A stretch of DNA of 64,000 nucleotides, taken from assembly GCA_009720755.1 (NCBI GenBank), contig WNKV01000012.1, positions 106,528 to 170,527 on the forward strand. Reading direction: 5' to 3'. This DNA is from Rhodoplanes serenus. GTDB taxonomy: Bacteria > Pseudomonadota > Alphaproteobacteria > Rhizobiales > Xanthobacteraceae. The notes under the pieces were generated by a model. It was not told the origin of the DNA. It did no database searches and saw only the letters and a program-made list of their open reading frames with translations. The first letter of the stretch is position 1; each line of letters begins with the position of its first letter. The position numbers and the translations under genes were made by a program. Positions 17,133 to 25,682 of this stretch are shown here, in pieces.

Positions 17133-18253
17133 CCCTCGTGAACGAGGCCCGCACCACTCCCTCGGTCGATGTCGCCATCGAGCATGTCGACCTGTGGTAC
17201 GGCGACAACCATGTGCTGCGCGACGTCGACTTGGCGATCCGGCCGGGCGAGTTCTTCGCCTTCCTGGGGCCGTCGGGGTGCGGTAAGACCACGCTGCTGC
17301 GGCTGATCGCCGGATTCAACCAGGCCGATCACGGGCGGGTGCTGATCGGCGGCCGAGACGTCTCCGATCTGCCGCCGTGGAAGCGCGACGTCGGCATGGT
17401 GTTCCAGTCCTACGCCCTGTGGCCCCACATGACGGTCGCCCAGAACGTCGCCTTCGGGCTGGAGGAGCGGCGGCTGCCGCGTGCCGAGATCACCCGCAGG
17501 GTGGCGGCGGCGCTCGATCTCGTCGGCCTCGGGCCGTTCGCCGGGCGGCGACCGGCGCAGCTCTCGGGCGGCCAGCAGCAGCGCGTCGCCCTCGCCCGCA
17601 CCATCGTGGTCGAGCCCAAGGTGCTGCTGCTCGACGAGCCGCTGTCGAACCTCGACGCCAAGTTGCGCGGCGAGGTGCGCCGCGAGCTGCGCGAGCTGCA
17701 ACAGCGGCTCGGCCTCACCGCCATCTTCGTCACCCACGACCAGGAGGAGGCCAACACCATCTGCGACCGCATCGCCGTGCTGAAGGACGGCACCGTGCAG
17801 CAGGTCGGCGCCCCGGCCGAGCTGTACGACCGGCCCGCGAACCTGTTCGTCGCCGGCTTTCTCGGCCGCACCAATCTGCTCGCCGGCGACATCCATCGTG
17901 ATGGCGCCGCGCCTGCCTTCGTGACCGCGGCCGGCACCGTGCCGCTGCCGCCGGCGGCGCTTCCCGACGGCGAGCCGCCCCCCGGCGCCCGGCTGGTGTT
18001 CCGTCCTCATCACGCGGTCCTGGCGGCACCCGGCGCGGCCCCGGCGCCCGGCCGCGCGCGCCTGCCCGGCACGCTCCGCTATCGGGAGTTCCTGGGCGCC
18101 GTCGAGCGCTTCGGCGTCGAGGTCGCCGGCGCCGAGGCGGGCACCGAGGTGCTGGTCGACGTCCCCCAGGGGAGCGCCCCGGAGGGCCTCACGCCCGGCG
18201 CCGCGGTCGGCGTCGATGTCGCGCTCGACCGCGTCCTGGTGCTGGGGGCATGA
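17129..18253 (+). CDS. ABC transporter ATP-binding protein (FbpC/PotA type)
   Basis: Cytoplasmic ATPase of 374 aa that powers the importer. Walker A is GPSGCGKTT, the Q-loop is GMVFQSYALWPH, the signature is LSGGQQQRVALA, and Walker B is VLLLDEPLSNLD with the H-loop in FVTHDQEEA. A C-terminal TOBE-type regulatory domain of about 130 residues follows. The start overlaps the permease stop by 4 nt; an upstream open frame lies inside the permease gene. The stop in turn overlaps the acyltransferase start. Confidence 0.95.
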   Translation: MTLVNEARTTPSVDVAIEHVDLWYGDNHVLRDVDLAIRPGEFFAFLGPSGCGKTTLLRLIAGFNQADHGRVLIGGRDVSDLPPWKRDVGMVFQSYALWPHMTVAQNVAFGLEERRLPRAEITRRVAAALDLVGLGPFAGRRPAQLSGGQQQRVALARTIVVEPKVLLLDEPLSNLDAKLRGEVRRELRELQQRLGLTAIFVTHDQEEANTICDRIAVLKDGTVQQVGAPAELYDRPANLFVAGFLGRTNLLAGDIHRDGAAPAFVTAAGTVPLPPAALPDGEPPPGARLVFRPHHAVLAAPGAAPAPGRARLPGTLRYREFLGAVERFGVEVAGAEAGTEVLVDVPQGSAPEGLTPGAAVGVDVALDRVLVLGA

Positions 18254-19446
18254 CGGCTGCGGCGCCGAACCCGACGTTCATTCCGCGGCTGGAGTCCATC
18301 CGCGGGATCGCCGCCTGGCTGGTGGCGCTGTTCCACGCCGCCCAGGCGACCTATGCGCCGGGGCATCCGCTGCTCGGGGGTGCGCCGGACTGGGATGCGG
18401 CGGGCTGGGGGACGGTGTGGCGCCTCTACGTCGCCCTGTTCTGCAACGGCCACGGCGCCGTCATCGTGTTCTTCGTGCTGAGCGGCTTCGTGCTGGCCCT
18501 GTCGCTGTCGCGCGAGGGGGCGCTGACTGTTCGCTCGGCGGCCGGCTTCCTGCTCGGTCGCGTGCTGCGGCTCTATCCGGCGGTGTTCGCGGCCGTGCCG
18601 TTGTTCGCGCTGGCCTTGTGGATGGCGGGTCGCGATGTCGGGTTCGGGCAGATCGTCCGCAACATGCTGCTCGTCGCCGTCGATCTCAACGGTGTGATGT
18701 GGAGCCTCCAGGTCGAGCTTCTCGCCGGCCCGTTCATCCTCCTCGCCGTCGCGGTCCTGCGGCGCTGGGGCGTGGCGGCGCTCGCGGCCCTGACGCTGCT
18801 GTTGCTCGGGCTGTCCTTCGCCAAGGGCTGGCGGCTGCCCGGGGTCGACGGTTTCGGGCTGGTGTTCTGCTTTCTGGTCGGCGTGCTGGTGCAGGCGGTG
18901 ACCCGCGCCGCCGCCGGCCGCGGCGGCGATCGCGGCCGCTTCGGCCTCGCGCTCGTCTCCGTGGCCGCCTTCTGCGCCGCCCGGCCGCTGCTGGGCTTCG
19001 CGTCGCACTGGTCCGTGGTGGTCGAGGCACTGGCGGCAGCCGGCCTGATCGGGGCGATTGCCGGCGGAGCGTGCCCGGGCTTCGATCGCGTGCTCAACAG
19101 CCCGGTGGCCCGCTTCTACGGCCGCATCTCCTACAGCTTCTATCTGCTGCATCCGCTGACCCTGCTGGTGGTGTGGTCGATCCCCGGACCGCTGTCGGCG
19201 GCGCTCGCCGCCGGGGTGCCGGGTCCGGTGCTCGCGCTCGTCCTCGGCGTCGGCTCGGCGCTCGCCGTCACGCCGCTCGCGTGGCTGAGCTGGCGCTTCG
19301 TCGAGCTGCCGGCGGTCGCCCTGTCGCGCCGCTGGCGCGGGCGCGGCGGTAGCCGGCCGACCGCGGCGGCCACGGCCTTTCCCCTCGCGCCGGCCCGGTC
19401 GAGGCATTATCTGGTCGGGACCAGGCAGACCACGGAGCCCCCATGA
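18250..19446 (+). CDS. Acyltransferase 3 family membrane protein (OafA/YrhL-like)
   Basis: A 398-aa integral membrane O-acyltransferase with about ten helices. The family opening is FIPRLESIRGIAAWLVALFH, with the catalytic-type His in ALFHAAQ and FFVLSGFVLALSLSR next. These enzymes acetylate or succinylate surface polysaccharides, lipids or antibiotics. The gene is joined by ATGA overlaps to the ABC ATPase before it and to tldD after it, an unusual grouping. Whether this reflects shared function or gene packing is unclear. The acceptor molecule is unknown. Confidence 0.88.
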   Translation: MTAAAPNPTFIPRLESIRGIAAWLVALFHAAQATYAPGHPLLGGAPDWDAAGWGTVWRLYVALFCNGHGAVIVFFVLSGFVLALSLSREGALTVRSAAGFLLGRVLRLYPAVFAAVPLFALALWMAGRDVGFGQIVRNMLLVAVDLNGVMWSLQVELLAGPFILLAVAVLRRWGVAALAALTLLLLGLSFAKGWRLPGVDGFGLVFCFLVGVLVQAVTRAAAGRGGDRGRFGLALVSVAAFCAARPLLGFASHWSVVVEALAAAGLIGAIAGGACPGFDRVLNSPVARFYGRISYSFYLLHPLTLLVVWSIPGPLSAALAAGVPGPVLALVLGVGSALAVTPLAWLSWRFVELPAVALSRRWRGRGGSRPTAAATAFPLAPARSRHYLVGTRQTTEPP

Positions 19447-20861
19447 CCGCCACCACCTCCCTGATCGACCGCGCCGGCCTCGACCGGCCGAAGGTCACCA
19501 GCCTGCTGGCCCGCGGGCTCGACGGCGCCGACGACGGCGAGCTGTTCCTCGAGTACCGCCAGTCCGAGATGCTGCTGTTCGACAACGGCCGGCTGAAGCA
19601 GGCGACTTACGACACCACCCAGGGCTTCGGGCTGCGGGCCGTGAAGGATGAGGCGGTCGGCTACGCCCATGCGTCCGATCTGTCCGAGGCGGCCATCGGC
19701 CGTGCTGCGGACGCCGTGCGGGCCGTCAAGGGCGGCTATTCGGGCGTGCTCGCCGCGCCGCCCCCGCGCACCAACGCCAAGCTCTACACCGACGCCAACC
19801 CGATCGCCGGCGTCGCCTTCGCCGAGAAGGTGCGGCTGCTGGAGGCGATCGACGCCTATACGCGGGCGAAGGACCCGCGGGTGCGCCAGGTGACGGCCAG
19901 CATCGCGGCGTCCTGGCAGATGGTCGAGATCGTCCGCTCGGACGGCGAGACCTATCGCGACGTGCGCCCGATGGTGCGGCTCAATGTCTCGGTGGTGGTC
20001 GGCGACGGCGACCGCCAGGAGACCGGCAGCCACGGCTATGGCGGCCGCGCCACCATCGATCAGTTCGTCGCCGAGGCGGCGTGGCGCGGGGCGGCCGACG
20101 ACGCCGTGCGGCAGGCTCTCGTCAATCTCGACTCGGTGCCGGCGCCGGCCGGCGAGATGGACGTGGTGCTGGGTCCCGGCTGGCCTGGCGTGATGCTGCA
20201 CGAGGCGGTGGGCCACGGGCTCGAAGGCGACTTCAACCGCAAGAAGACATCGGCTTTCGCCGGCCTGATGGGCCAGCAGGTGGCGGCCAGGGGCGTCACC
20301 GTGGTGGACGACGGCACGATCGCGTCGCGGCGCGGCTCACTGTCGATCGACGACGAGGGCACGCCGTCGAACCGCACCGTGCTGATCGAGGACGGCATAC
20401 TGGTCGGCTACATGCAGGACCGCCAGAACGCCCGGCTGATGGGCATGGCGGCGACCGGCAACGGCCGGCGCGAGAGCTTCGCCCATGTGCCGATGCCGCG
20501 CATGACCAACACCATGATGCTGGCCGGCGACCGCGACCCGGCCGAGATTATCGCCTCGGTGAAGAACGGGCTCTATGCCGTGAGTTTCGGCGGCGGCCAG
20601 GTCGACATCACCTCGGGCAAGTACGTGTTCCAATGCACCGAGGCGTATCGCATCGAGGATGGCCGGGTGGGGGCGCCGGTGAAGGGCGCCATGCTGATCG
20701 GCAACGGGCCGACCGACCTGCACCGCATCACCATGGTGGGCAACGATCTCGCTCTCGATCACGGCATCGGCACCTGCGGCAAGAACGGCCAGGGCGTGCC
20801 CGTCGGGGTCGGCCAGCCGACGCTGCGGATGGACCGCATCACGGTCGGCGGCACCGCCTGA
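19443..20861 (+). CDS. tldD: Metalloprotease TldD
   Basis: The 472-aa TldD subunit of the TldD/TldE (PmbA) zinc protease, which trims peptides such as CcdA or microcin precursors. The zinc site is in MLHEAVGHGLEGDFNRK, with HEXXXH intact. Conserved FAHVPMPRMTNTMML and GKYVFQCTEAYRIEDG lie near the C terminus. Length is normal. The start overlaps the acyltransferase stop by 4 nt. No tldE/pmbA gene is in the window, so the partner must be elsewhere. Confidence 0.95.
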   Translation: MTATTSLIDRAGLDRPKVTSLLARGLDGADDGELFLEYRQSEMLLFDNGRLKQATYDTTQGFGLRAVKDEAVGYAHASDLSEAAIGRAADAVRAVKGGYSGVLAAPPPRTNAKLYTDANPIAGVAFAEKVRLLEAIDAYTRAKDPRVRQVTASIAASWQMVEIVRSDGETYRDVRPMVRLNVSVVVGDGDRQETGSHGYGGRATIDQFVAEAAWRGAADDAVRQALVNLDSVPAPAGEMDVVLGPGWPGVMLHEAVGHGLEGDFNRKKTSAFAGLMGQQVAARGVTVVDDGTIASRRGSLSIDDEGTPSNRTVLIEDGILVGYMQDRQNARLMGMAATGNGRRESFAHVPMPRMTNTMMLAGDRDPAEIIASVKNGLYAVSFGGGQVDITSGKYVFQCTEAYRIEDGRVGAPVKGAMLIGNGPTDLHRITMVGNDLALDHGIGTCGKNGQGVPVGVGQPTLRMDRITVGGTA

Positions 20862-20914
20862 GAGCCGGCGCTCGCGCGCGCTGCGCCGAACCCTGGTCGC
20901 CGCGGGTCACGCCG

Positions 20915-22423
20915 TCAGTTCGTCTCCTCGGCGAACACCCGCGCGCGGCCCGAGCGGATCACCGGCAGCACCAGGATCGCCACCACGATGGCGGTCAGGA
21001 TCAGGAAGGTCAGGCTGATCGGCCGGGTGAAGAACACGCTCGGGCTGCCGTGCGAGATGAGCAGCGCGCGGCGGAGATTCTCCTCGATCAGCGGCCCCAG
21101 GATGAAGCCGAGCAGCAGCGGCGCCGGCTCGCATTGCAGGCGGGTCATCACGTAGCCGACGAGGCCGAACACGCTCGCCACGATCACATCTAGGGCGTCG
21201 TTGCGGATCGAGTAGACGCCGATGCAGCAGATCAGCAGGATCGACGGATAGAGCAGCCGGTACGGCACGGTGAGCAGCTTCGCCCACATGCCGACCAGCG
21301 GTAGGTTGAGCACCACCAGCATCAGGTTGCCGATCCACATGCTGGCGACCAGCCCCCAGAACAGCTCGGGCTTCTGGGCGATGAGCTGCGGGCCGGCATA
21401 GAGGCCGTGCATCATCAGGGCGCCGATCATCAGCGCCATCACGGGGCTCGCCGGCAGGCCCAGCGTCAGCAGCGGGATGAACGCGGTCTGCGAGGCGGCA
21501 TTGTTGGCGGCCTCCGGGGCGGCGACGCCCTCGATGGCCCCACGGCCGAAGCGGTCGGGTTCAGCCGCGATCTTCTTCTCCAGCGCATAGGCCGAGAACG
21601 AGGCGAGCACCGGGCCGCCGCCCGGCAGGATGCCGAGGGCGGCGCCGAGCCCGGTGCCGCGCAGCGCCGGCCGGACGATCGCCTTCAGGTCGTGCGGCGA
21701 GGGCCACAGGCCGCGATAGTTCTTGACGTATTCGCGCGCCTCGGCGCCGCGGGCCAGGTTCGTGATGGTCTCGCCGATGCCGAAGATGCCCATGGCGATG
21801 ACCGCGAAATCGATGCCGTCGCCGAACTGCGGCACCCCGAAGGTGAAGCGAGGCAGGCTGGAGTTGACGTCGATGCCCATGGTGCCGAGCAGGATGCCGG
21901 TGAGGATCATGCCGATCGCCTTGATCACCGAGCCGTGCGCCAGGATGACGGCGGCGACCAGGCCGAACACCATCAGCGAGCAGTAGTCGGCGGGCCCGAA
22001 GTCGAGGGCGAACTCGGCGACGGTCGGGGCCGCGAAGGCGATGATGAAGGTCGCGATGGTGCCGGCCATGAACGACGACAGCGCTGCCGTGGCGAGCGCC
22101 AGCCCGGCCTTGCCCTGGCGCGCCATCTGGTAGCCGTCGAGCGTCGTCACCACCGAGGAGGATTCGCCCGGCAGGTTGACCAGGATGGCGGTCGTCGAGC
22201 CGCCATAGGCGGCGCCGTAATAGATGCCGGCCAGCATGATGATGGCCGACTGCGGTTGCAGCGTGAAGGTGACCGGCAGCAGGATCGAGATGGTGGCGAC
22301 CGGGCCGAGGCCCGGCAGCACCCCGATGGCGGTGCCGAGCAGCACGCCGAGAAATCCATAGAGCAGGTTGAGCGGATCGAGCGCGACCGCGAAGCCGAGG
22401 CCGAGATTGCTCAGGACGTCCAT
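20915..22423 (-). CDS. TctA family large permease subunit (set 2)
   Basis: Second TctA, 502 aa, similar along its length to set 1. It has AYGGSTTAILVNLPGESS near residue 75, GILPGGGPVLASF and APEAANNAASQTAFIPLL. It lies 7 nt after tctB and ends the leftward oxidoreductase-tctC-tctB-tctA series, meeting tldD tail to tail with about 50 nt between. Its relatedness to set 1 suggests a recent family expansion with changed ligand, set by the TctC proteins. Confidence 0.95.
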   Translation of the reverse strand: MDVLSNLGLGFAVALDPLNLLYGFLGVLLGTAIGVLPGLGPVATISILLPVTFTLQPQSAIIMLAGIYYGAAYGGSTTAILVNLPGESSSVVTTLDGYQMARQGKAGLALATAALSSFMAGTIATFIIAFAAPTVAEFALDFGPADYCSLMVFGLVAAVILAHGSVIKAIGMILTGILLGTMGIDVNSSLPRFTFGVPQFGDGIDFAVIAMGIFGIGETITNLARGAEAREYVKNYRGLWPSPHDLKAIVRPALRGTGLGAALGILPGGGPVLASFSAYALEKKIAAEPDRFGRGAIEGVAAPEAANNAASQTAFIPLLTLGLPASPVMALMIGALMMHGLYAGPQLIAQKPELFWGLVASMWIGNLMLVVLNLPLVGMWAKLLTVPYRLLYPSILLICCIGVYSIRNDALDVIVASVFGLVGYVMTRLQCEPAPLLLGFILGPLIEENLRRALLISHGSPSVFFTRPISLTFLILTAIVVAILVLPVIRSGRARVFAEETN

Positions 22424-22430
22424 GGGAACC

Positions 22431-22889
22431 TCACCACGTCGGCAGCGGATGCAGCGGCAGGCTCAGCCCGAGCCAGAACAGGGCGCCGATGAACGACACC
22501 AGCACGACGGCGAGGATCGCCACCTCGACGGGCCGGAAGTCGCGGTCGGCGAGGCGCGCGAGCACCACCACCAGGACGGCCGCGAGGATGAAGCCGGCGC
22601 GCTCGACCAGCAGCCCGAACAGGAACGTGCCGGCCAGCACGAACACCAGCGGGCGTGCCGCAATGGCACCGATGCGCTCGCCCGGTGCCACCAGGCCGCG
22701 CACCACGAGGACGAGGCCGAGCAGCGCCAGCCCGGAGGCGATCAGCAGCGGAAAGTAGCCGGGGCCGATGCGGGCCGGCGTGCCGAGCGGATACGTCCAG
22801 CCATACGCGATGGCGAACAGGCCGAGCGCCAGGAACAGGAGGCCGGTGACGAGGTCGGTCGAGACGCGAAGGCGCACGGGGATCTCCAT
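22431..22889 (-). CDS. TctB family small permease subunit (set 2)
   Basis: A 152-aa four-helix membrane protein with the TctB pattern, including YPLGTPARIGPGYFPLLIA, which closely matches the same place in set 1. It is spaced 7 nt from tctA. A 243-nt gap with a palindromic repeat separates it from tctC. Confidence 0.9.
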   Translation of the reverse strand: MEIPVRLRVSTDLVTGLLFLALGLFAIAYGWTYPLGTPARIGPGYFPLLIASGLALLGLVLVVRGLVAPGERIGAIAARPLVFVLAGTFLFGLLVERAGFILAAVLVVVLARLADRDFRPVEVAILAVVLVSFIGALFWLGLSLPLHPLPTW

Positions 22890-23027
22890 CGCTTGGAATG
22901 GTGGCGTCGGTGGTGCGCGCCCCGCGTGGCGGATGACACCGGCGGGTGGTCACATGACGCCTCGCCCCGCGCTCCGCTCAGTCCCGCGAAAGCGGAACTC
23001 CAGGCGGCGCTTGCCGTGTGGCCCTGG

Positions 23028-23047
23028 GTCCCCGCCGGCGCGGGGAC
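23028..23047. repeat. GTCCCCGC palindrome (REP-like)
   Basis: GTCCCCGC-CGGC-GCGGGGAC, a perfect 8-bp inverted repeat in the tctC-tctB gap, with further CCCGCG and AAGCGG words upstream. It fits the common alphaproteobacterial intergenic palindrome pattern. Confidence 0.5.
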
Positions 23048-23132
23048 GAGCGGATTCGGGGCGTGCTTCGTCGGCATCGGGATCGCCTCGGCTGCGGGCC
23101 GCGAGGCCCGGGCGGCCGGCGCTCGGTTGTCC

Positions 23133-24134
23133 TCAGTCCGCGACCGCGCCGGACTCCTTGATGACCACCGCCCAGCGCGCCGTCTCCTTGTCGATGAAGG
23201 TCTTGAACTGCTCGGGCGAGTCGCTCGCCACCGCGGTGACGCCGCCCTCCAGCATCCGCTCCTTCACCTTCGGGTCGGCGGTCGCCTTGACGATCGCCTG
23301 GAACAGTTTGTCGACGATCGGCCGCGGCGTGCCGGCCGGCACCAGGAAGCCCTGCCAGGACGTGGCGACGATGTCCGGATAACCGAGCTCCACCACGGTC
23401 GGCACGTCGGCGAGCGATGGATTGCGCTCCCGGCTGGTGATCGCCATCACCTTGACGCGGCCGGACTTGATGTGTGGCATCGCCGACGGCAGCGTCACCG
23501 ACATCAGCTCGACATGGCCGCCGAGAATGTCGGCGACGGCGGGGCCGGCGCCGCCCTTGTAGGGGACGTGATTCATGTCGAGGCCGGCGGCCTTGCGGAA
23601 CAGCTCCATCTCCAGCCGGTCGACGCTGCCGCTGCCGGGCGACGCGAAGTTGACCTTGCCGGGCCGTGCCTTGGCGTAGTCGATCAGCTCCTTGACGGTG
23701 TTCGGCGGGAATTTCGGGTTGGCGATGTAGACGCTCGGCGTCTCGGAGGCGACCGACACGGCGACGAACGCCTTGTCGGGCTTCACCGTCATGTCGGGAT
23801 AGAGCGTCGGGTTGATCGACACGGTGCCGACATTGCCGAAGAACACCGTGTAGCCGTCCGGTGCGCCGCGCGCCGCGACGTCCATGCCGACATTGCCGGC
23901 GGCGCCGGCGCGGTTCTCGATCACGATCTGCTGGCCGAGCGCTTGCGACATCGCCGGCTGCAACAGCCGCATGGCGAAGTCGGAGGCGCCGCCCGGCGCG
24001 AACGGCACGATCACCCGGATGGGCTGGCTCGGATACTTGGCCGGGTCCTCGGCCGCCACGGCGGCGGACGGCGCGGTGATGGCGGCCGCGGCGGTGGTGC
24101 CGAGCAAAAGTCCGACGGCTTGGCGACGATTCAT
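23133..24134 (-). CDS. TctC/Bug family substrate-binding protein (set 2)
   Basis: A 333-aa periplasmic binding protein. The N terminus MNRRQAVGLLLGTTAAAA looks like a Tat/Sec signal, cleaved near AVAAED. YPSQPIRVIVPFAPGGASD is the family opening and VPAGTPRPIVDKL the usual later motif. GGAGGATCAGA precedes the start. It follows the Gfo/Idh/MocA gene by 126 nt on the same strand, which ties the binding protein to that oxidoreductase. The ligand is unknown. Confidence 0.95.
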   Translation of the reverse strand: MNRRQAVGLLLGTTAAAAITAPSAAVAAEDPAKYPSQPIRVIVPFAPGGASDFAMRLLQPAMSQALGQQIVIENRAGAAGNVGMDVAARGAPDGYTVFFGNVGTVSINPTLYPDMTVKPDKAFVAVSVASETPSVYIANPKFPPNTVKELIDYAKARPGKVNFASPGSGSVDRLEMELFRKAAGLDMNHVPYKGGAGPAVADILGGHVELMSVTLPSAMPHIKSGRVKVMAITSRERNPSLADVPTVVELGYPDIVATSWQGFLVPAGTPRPIVDKLFQAIVKATADPKVKERMLEGGVTAVASDSPEQFKTFIDKETARWAVVIKESGAVAD

Positions 24135-24260
24135 TCTGATCCTCCAGTATCGATTGGCGAAACGGGATGGAAACGAATGCGAGGCCGGCCGCCTGGGCGG
24201 CCGCAGGATCGGCGAGCGAACATCAGGCCGCCGCCGCGGCGGCAGGCTCTGCGACGGACG

Positions 24261-25379
24261 TCAAGCCGCCGCTGCGAGGACGGCGGGATCGAGCGGCAGA
24301 GGCACCGGCTTCTTCAGCTTGGCGGACAGATCGAGCGCCTTGGTCAGCATCAGGTTGCGGTGCGCCTCGGCGGCGGTCGCCGCCACCGTCGGGATGCCGA
24401 GCGCCATGCGGTTGAGCCACGACACGGTCTCCTCGGCCATCGGGCCGCGCAGCTCGCCCATCGCCATGTCGCCGGGCGGATAGCTGCCCATGAAATCGAC
24501 CAGCCGGCTCTCGTCGGGATTGTAGCCCTCCGACTGCGGCTTCGACACCGCCAGCACGATGTCGCGGTGGGTGTCGTCGATGGTGAGCACGCCGGTGGTG
24601 CCGGCGATGCCGACCTCCAGGCTGTAGACGGCGGCCGGCCACGTCACCGGCATCGCCCACGAGATGCTGAGGTGATAGACGGTGCCGTCCGAGAACATGA
24701 TCATGCCGGCGGTGGCGTCGATGCCCTGGTAGAGCGGCCCCAGCACCTTGTCGACCGAGCGGGCGTAGACCTCGGTCGGCGTCTTGGCGTCCAGGCACCA
24801 CATGCAGATGTCGAGCGCGTGGGTGCCGGAGATGACCAGTGGCGAGATGGTCGAGGGATCGTCGGTGCGCTTGTAGTTGTCGATCGCCACCAGGCGATTC
24901 ATGAAGGCCCGCGAGGTGACCAGCTCGATCTCGCCGAGCGATCCGCTACGGCACTTCTCCTTGGCGGCCAGCCAGCGGCGCCGGAAGCGCTGGGTGTAGC
25001 CGACGACGGCGTCGAGCCCGGCCGTCTCGATCGCGGCCAGCACGCGGGCCGAGGCGGCGAGATCGGTGGCGAGCGGCTTCTCGATCAGCATCGGCAAGCC
25101 ACGCTCCACCGCCGCCATGATCGGGTCGATATGGAGATGCTCGTCGGTCGCGATGATGACGCAGTTGACCTCGGGCCGCGCCAGCAGCTCGCGATGACTG
25201 TTGGTGACGTAGTCGGCGCCGATCTTCTCGGCCACCGAGGCGGCCCGGTTGGGGTTCAGCTCGGCGATGCCGATCCAGCCGACCGACGGATGCCGCGTCG
25301 CCACCTCGCCGCGGAACAGGCCGACGCGGCCGGCGCCGACGATGGCGAGCCCGAGCGTCTTCGGCGTTCGACCCTGCAT
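24261..25379 (-). CDS. Gfo/Idh/MocA family oxidoreductase
   Basis: An NAD(P)-dependent sugar or inositol-type dehydrogenase, 372 aa. The Rossmann motif is AIVGAGRVGLFRGEVA, and the family's EKP motif appears as LIEKPLATDLAASARV with the catalytic Lys. The C-terminal half is the usual beta-sheet substrate domain. It heads the leftward series with tctC, tctB and tctA, so a sugar acid or cyclitol-derived acid imported by set 2 may be its substrate. A striking repeated GACGTCA motif lies just upstream of its start. Confidence 0.9.
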   Translation of the reverse strand: MQGRTPKTLGLAIVGAGRVGLFRGEVATRHPSVGWIGIAELNPNRAASVAEKIGADYVTNSHRELLARPEVNCVIIATDEHLHIDPIMAAVERGLPMLIEKPLATDLAASARVLAAIETAGLDAVVGYTQRFRRRWLAAKEKCRSGSLGEIELVTSRAFMNRLVAIDNYKRTDDPSTISPLVISGTHALDICMWCLDAKTPTEVYARSVDKVLGPLYQGIDATAGMIMFSDGTVYHLSISWAMPVTWPAAVYSLEVGIAGTTGVLTIDDTHRDIVLAVSKPQSEGYNPDESRLVDFMGSYPPGDMAMGELRGPMAEETVSWLNRMALGIPTVAATAAEAHRNLMLTKALDLSAKLKKPVPLPLDPAVLAAAA

Positions 25380-25403
25380 ACAAACCCCCTTGTTGTCTGG
25401 AGC

Positions 25404-25440
25404 GTTGACGCGACGTCATCATGACGTTGTCAGGACGTCA
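25404..25440. promoter_or_regulatory. Repeated GACGTCA operator-like array
   Basis: Three copies of GACGT(C/T)(A/G) are spaced exactly 11 bp apart (25412, 25423, 25434), one helical turn. A TTGACG at 25405 and CGTCAA at 25436 make the block symmetric as a whole. It lies 25-61 nt upstream of the Gfo/Idh/MocA start, where a repressor would act. It could also serve the FadJ-like gene on the other strand. No regulator gene is adjacent. Confidence 0.5.
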
Positions 25441-25682
25441 ACCGCGGCGGCAGACCAGATATGCAAGGCTGCGATGTCGGGATGCGGCACCCGATGCGGC
25501 CCAGGGTCCGGTGCGGCCTGCGGCATCGCGGTTCGGTTGGCGCAACAAAGGCCCTGTCGGGCCGGTTCCCTCGCCCCTCTGGACGGGTGCCCTGGCGCAA
25601 CGCTATGCAGGGTGGCGGAGCCGGCGTGCCGCCGCCGCGGCCCGGCCCTGCGAACCCCTGACACCCGCCCCGGAGGATGCCT
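25441..25682. other. Gap between oxidoreductase and FadJ-like genes
   Basis: Beyond the operator-like block I see no gene and no clear promoter. The region is GC-rich and ends in GGAGG just before the FadJ-like start. Confidence 0.4.

Noticed and set aside
22368..25424. A 1018-codon plus-strand frame across tctB, tctC and the oxidoreductase
   Set aside because: Antisense to three well-recognised proteins; no conserved domain.
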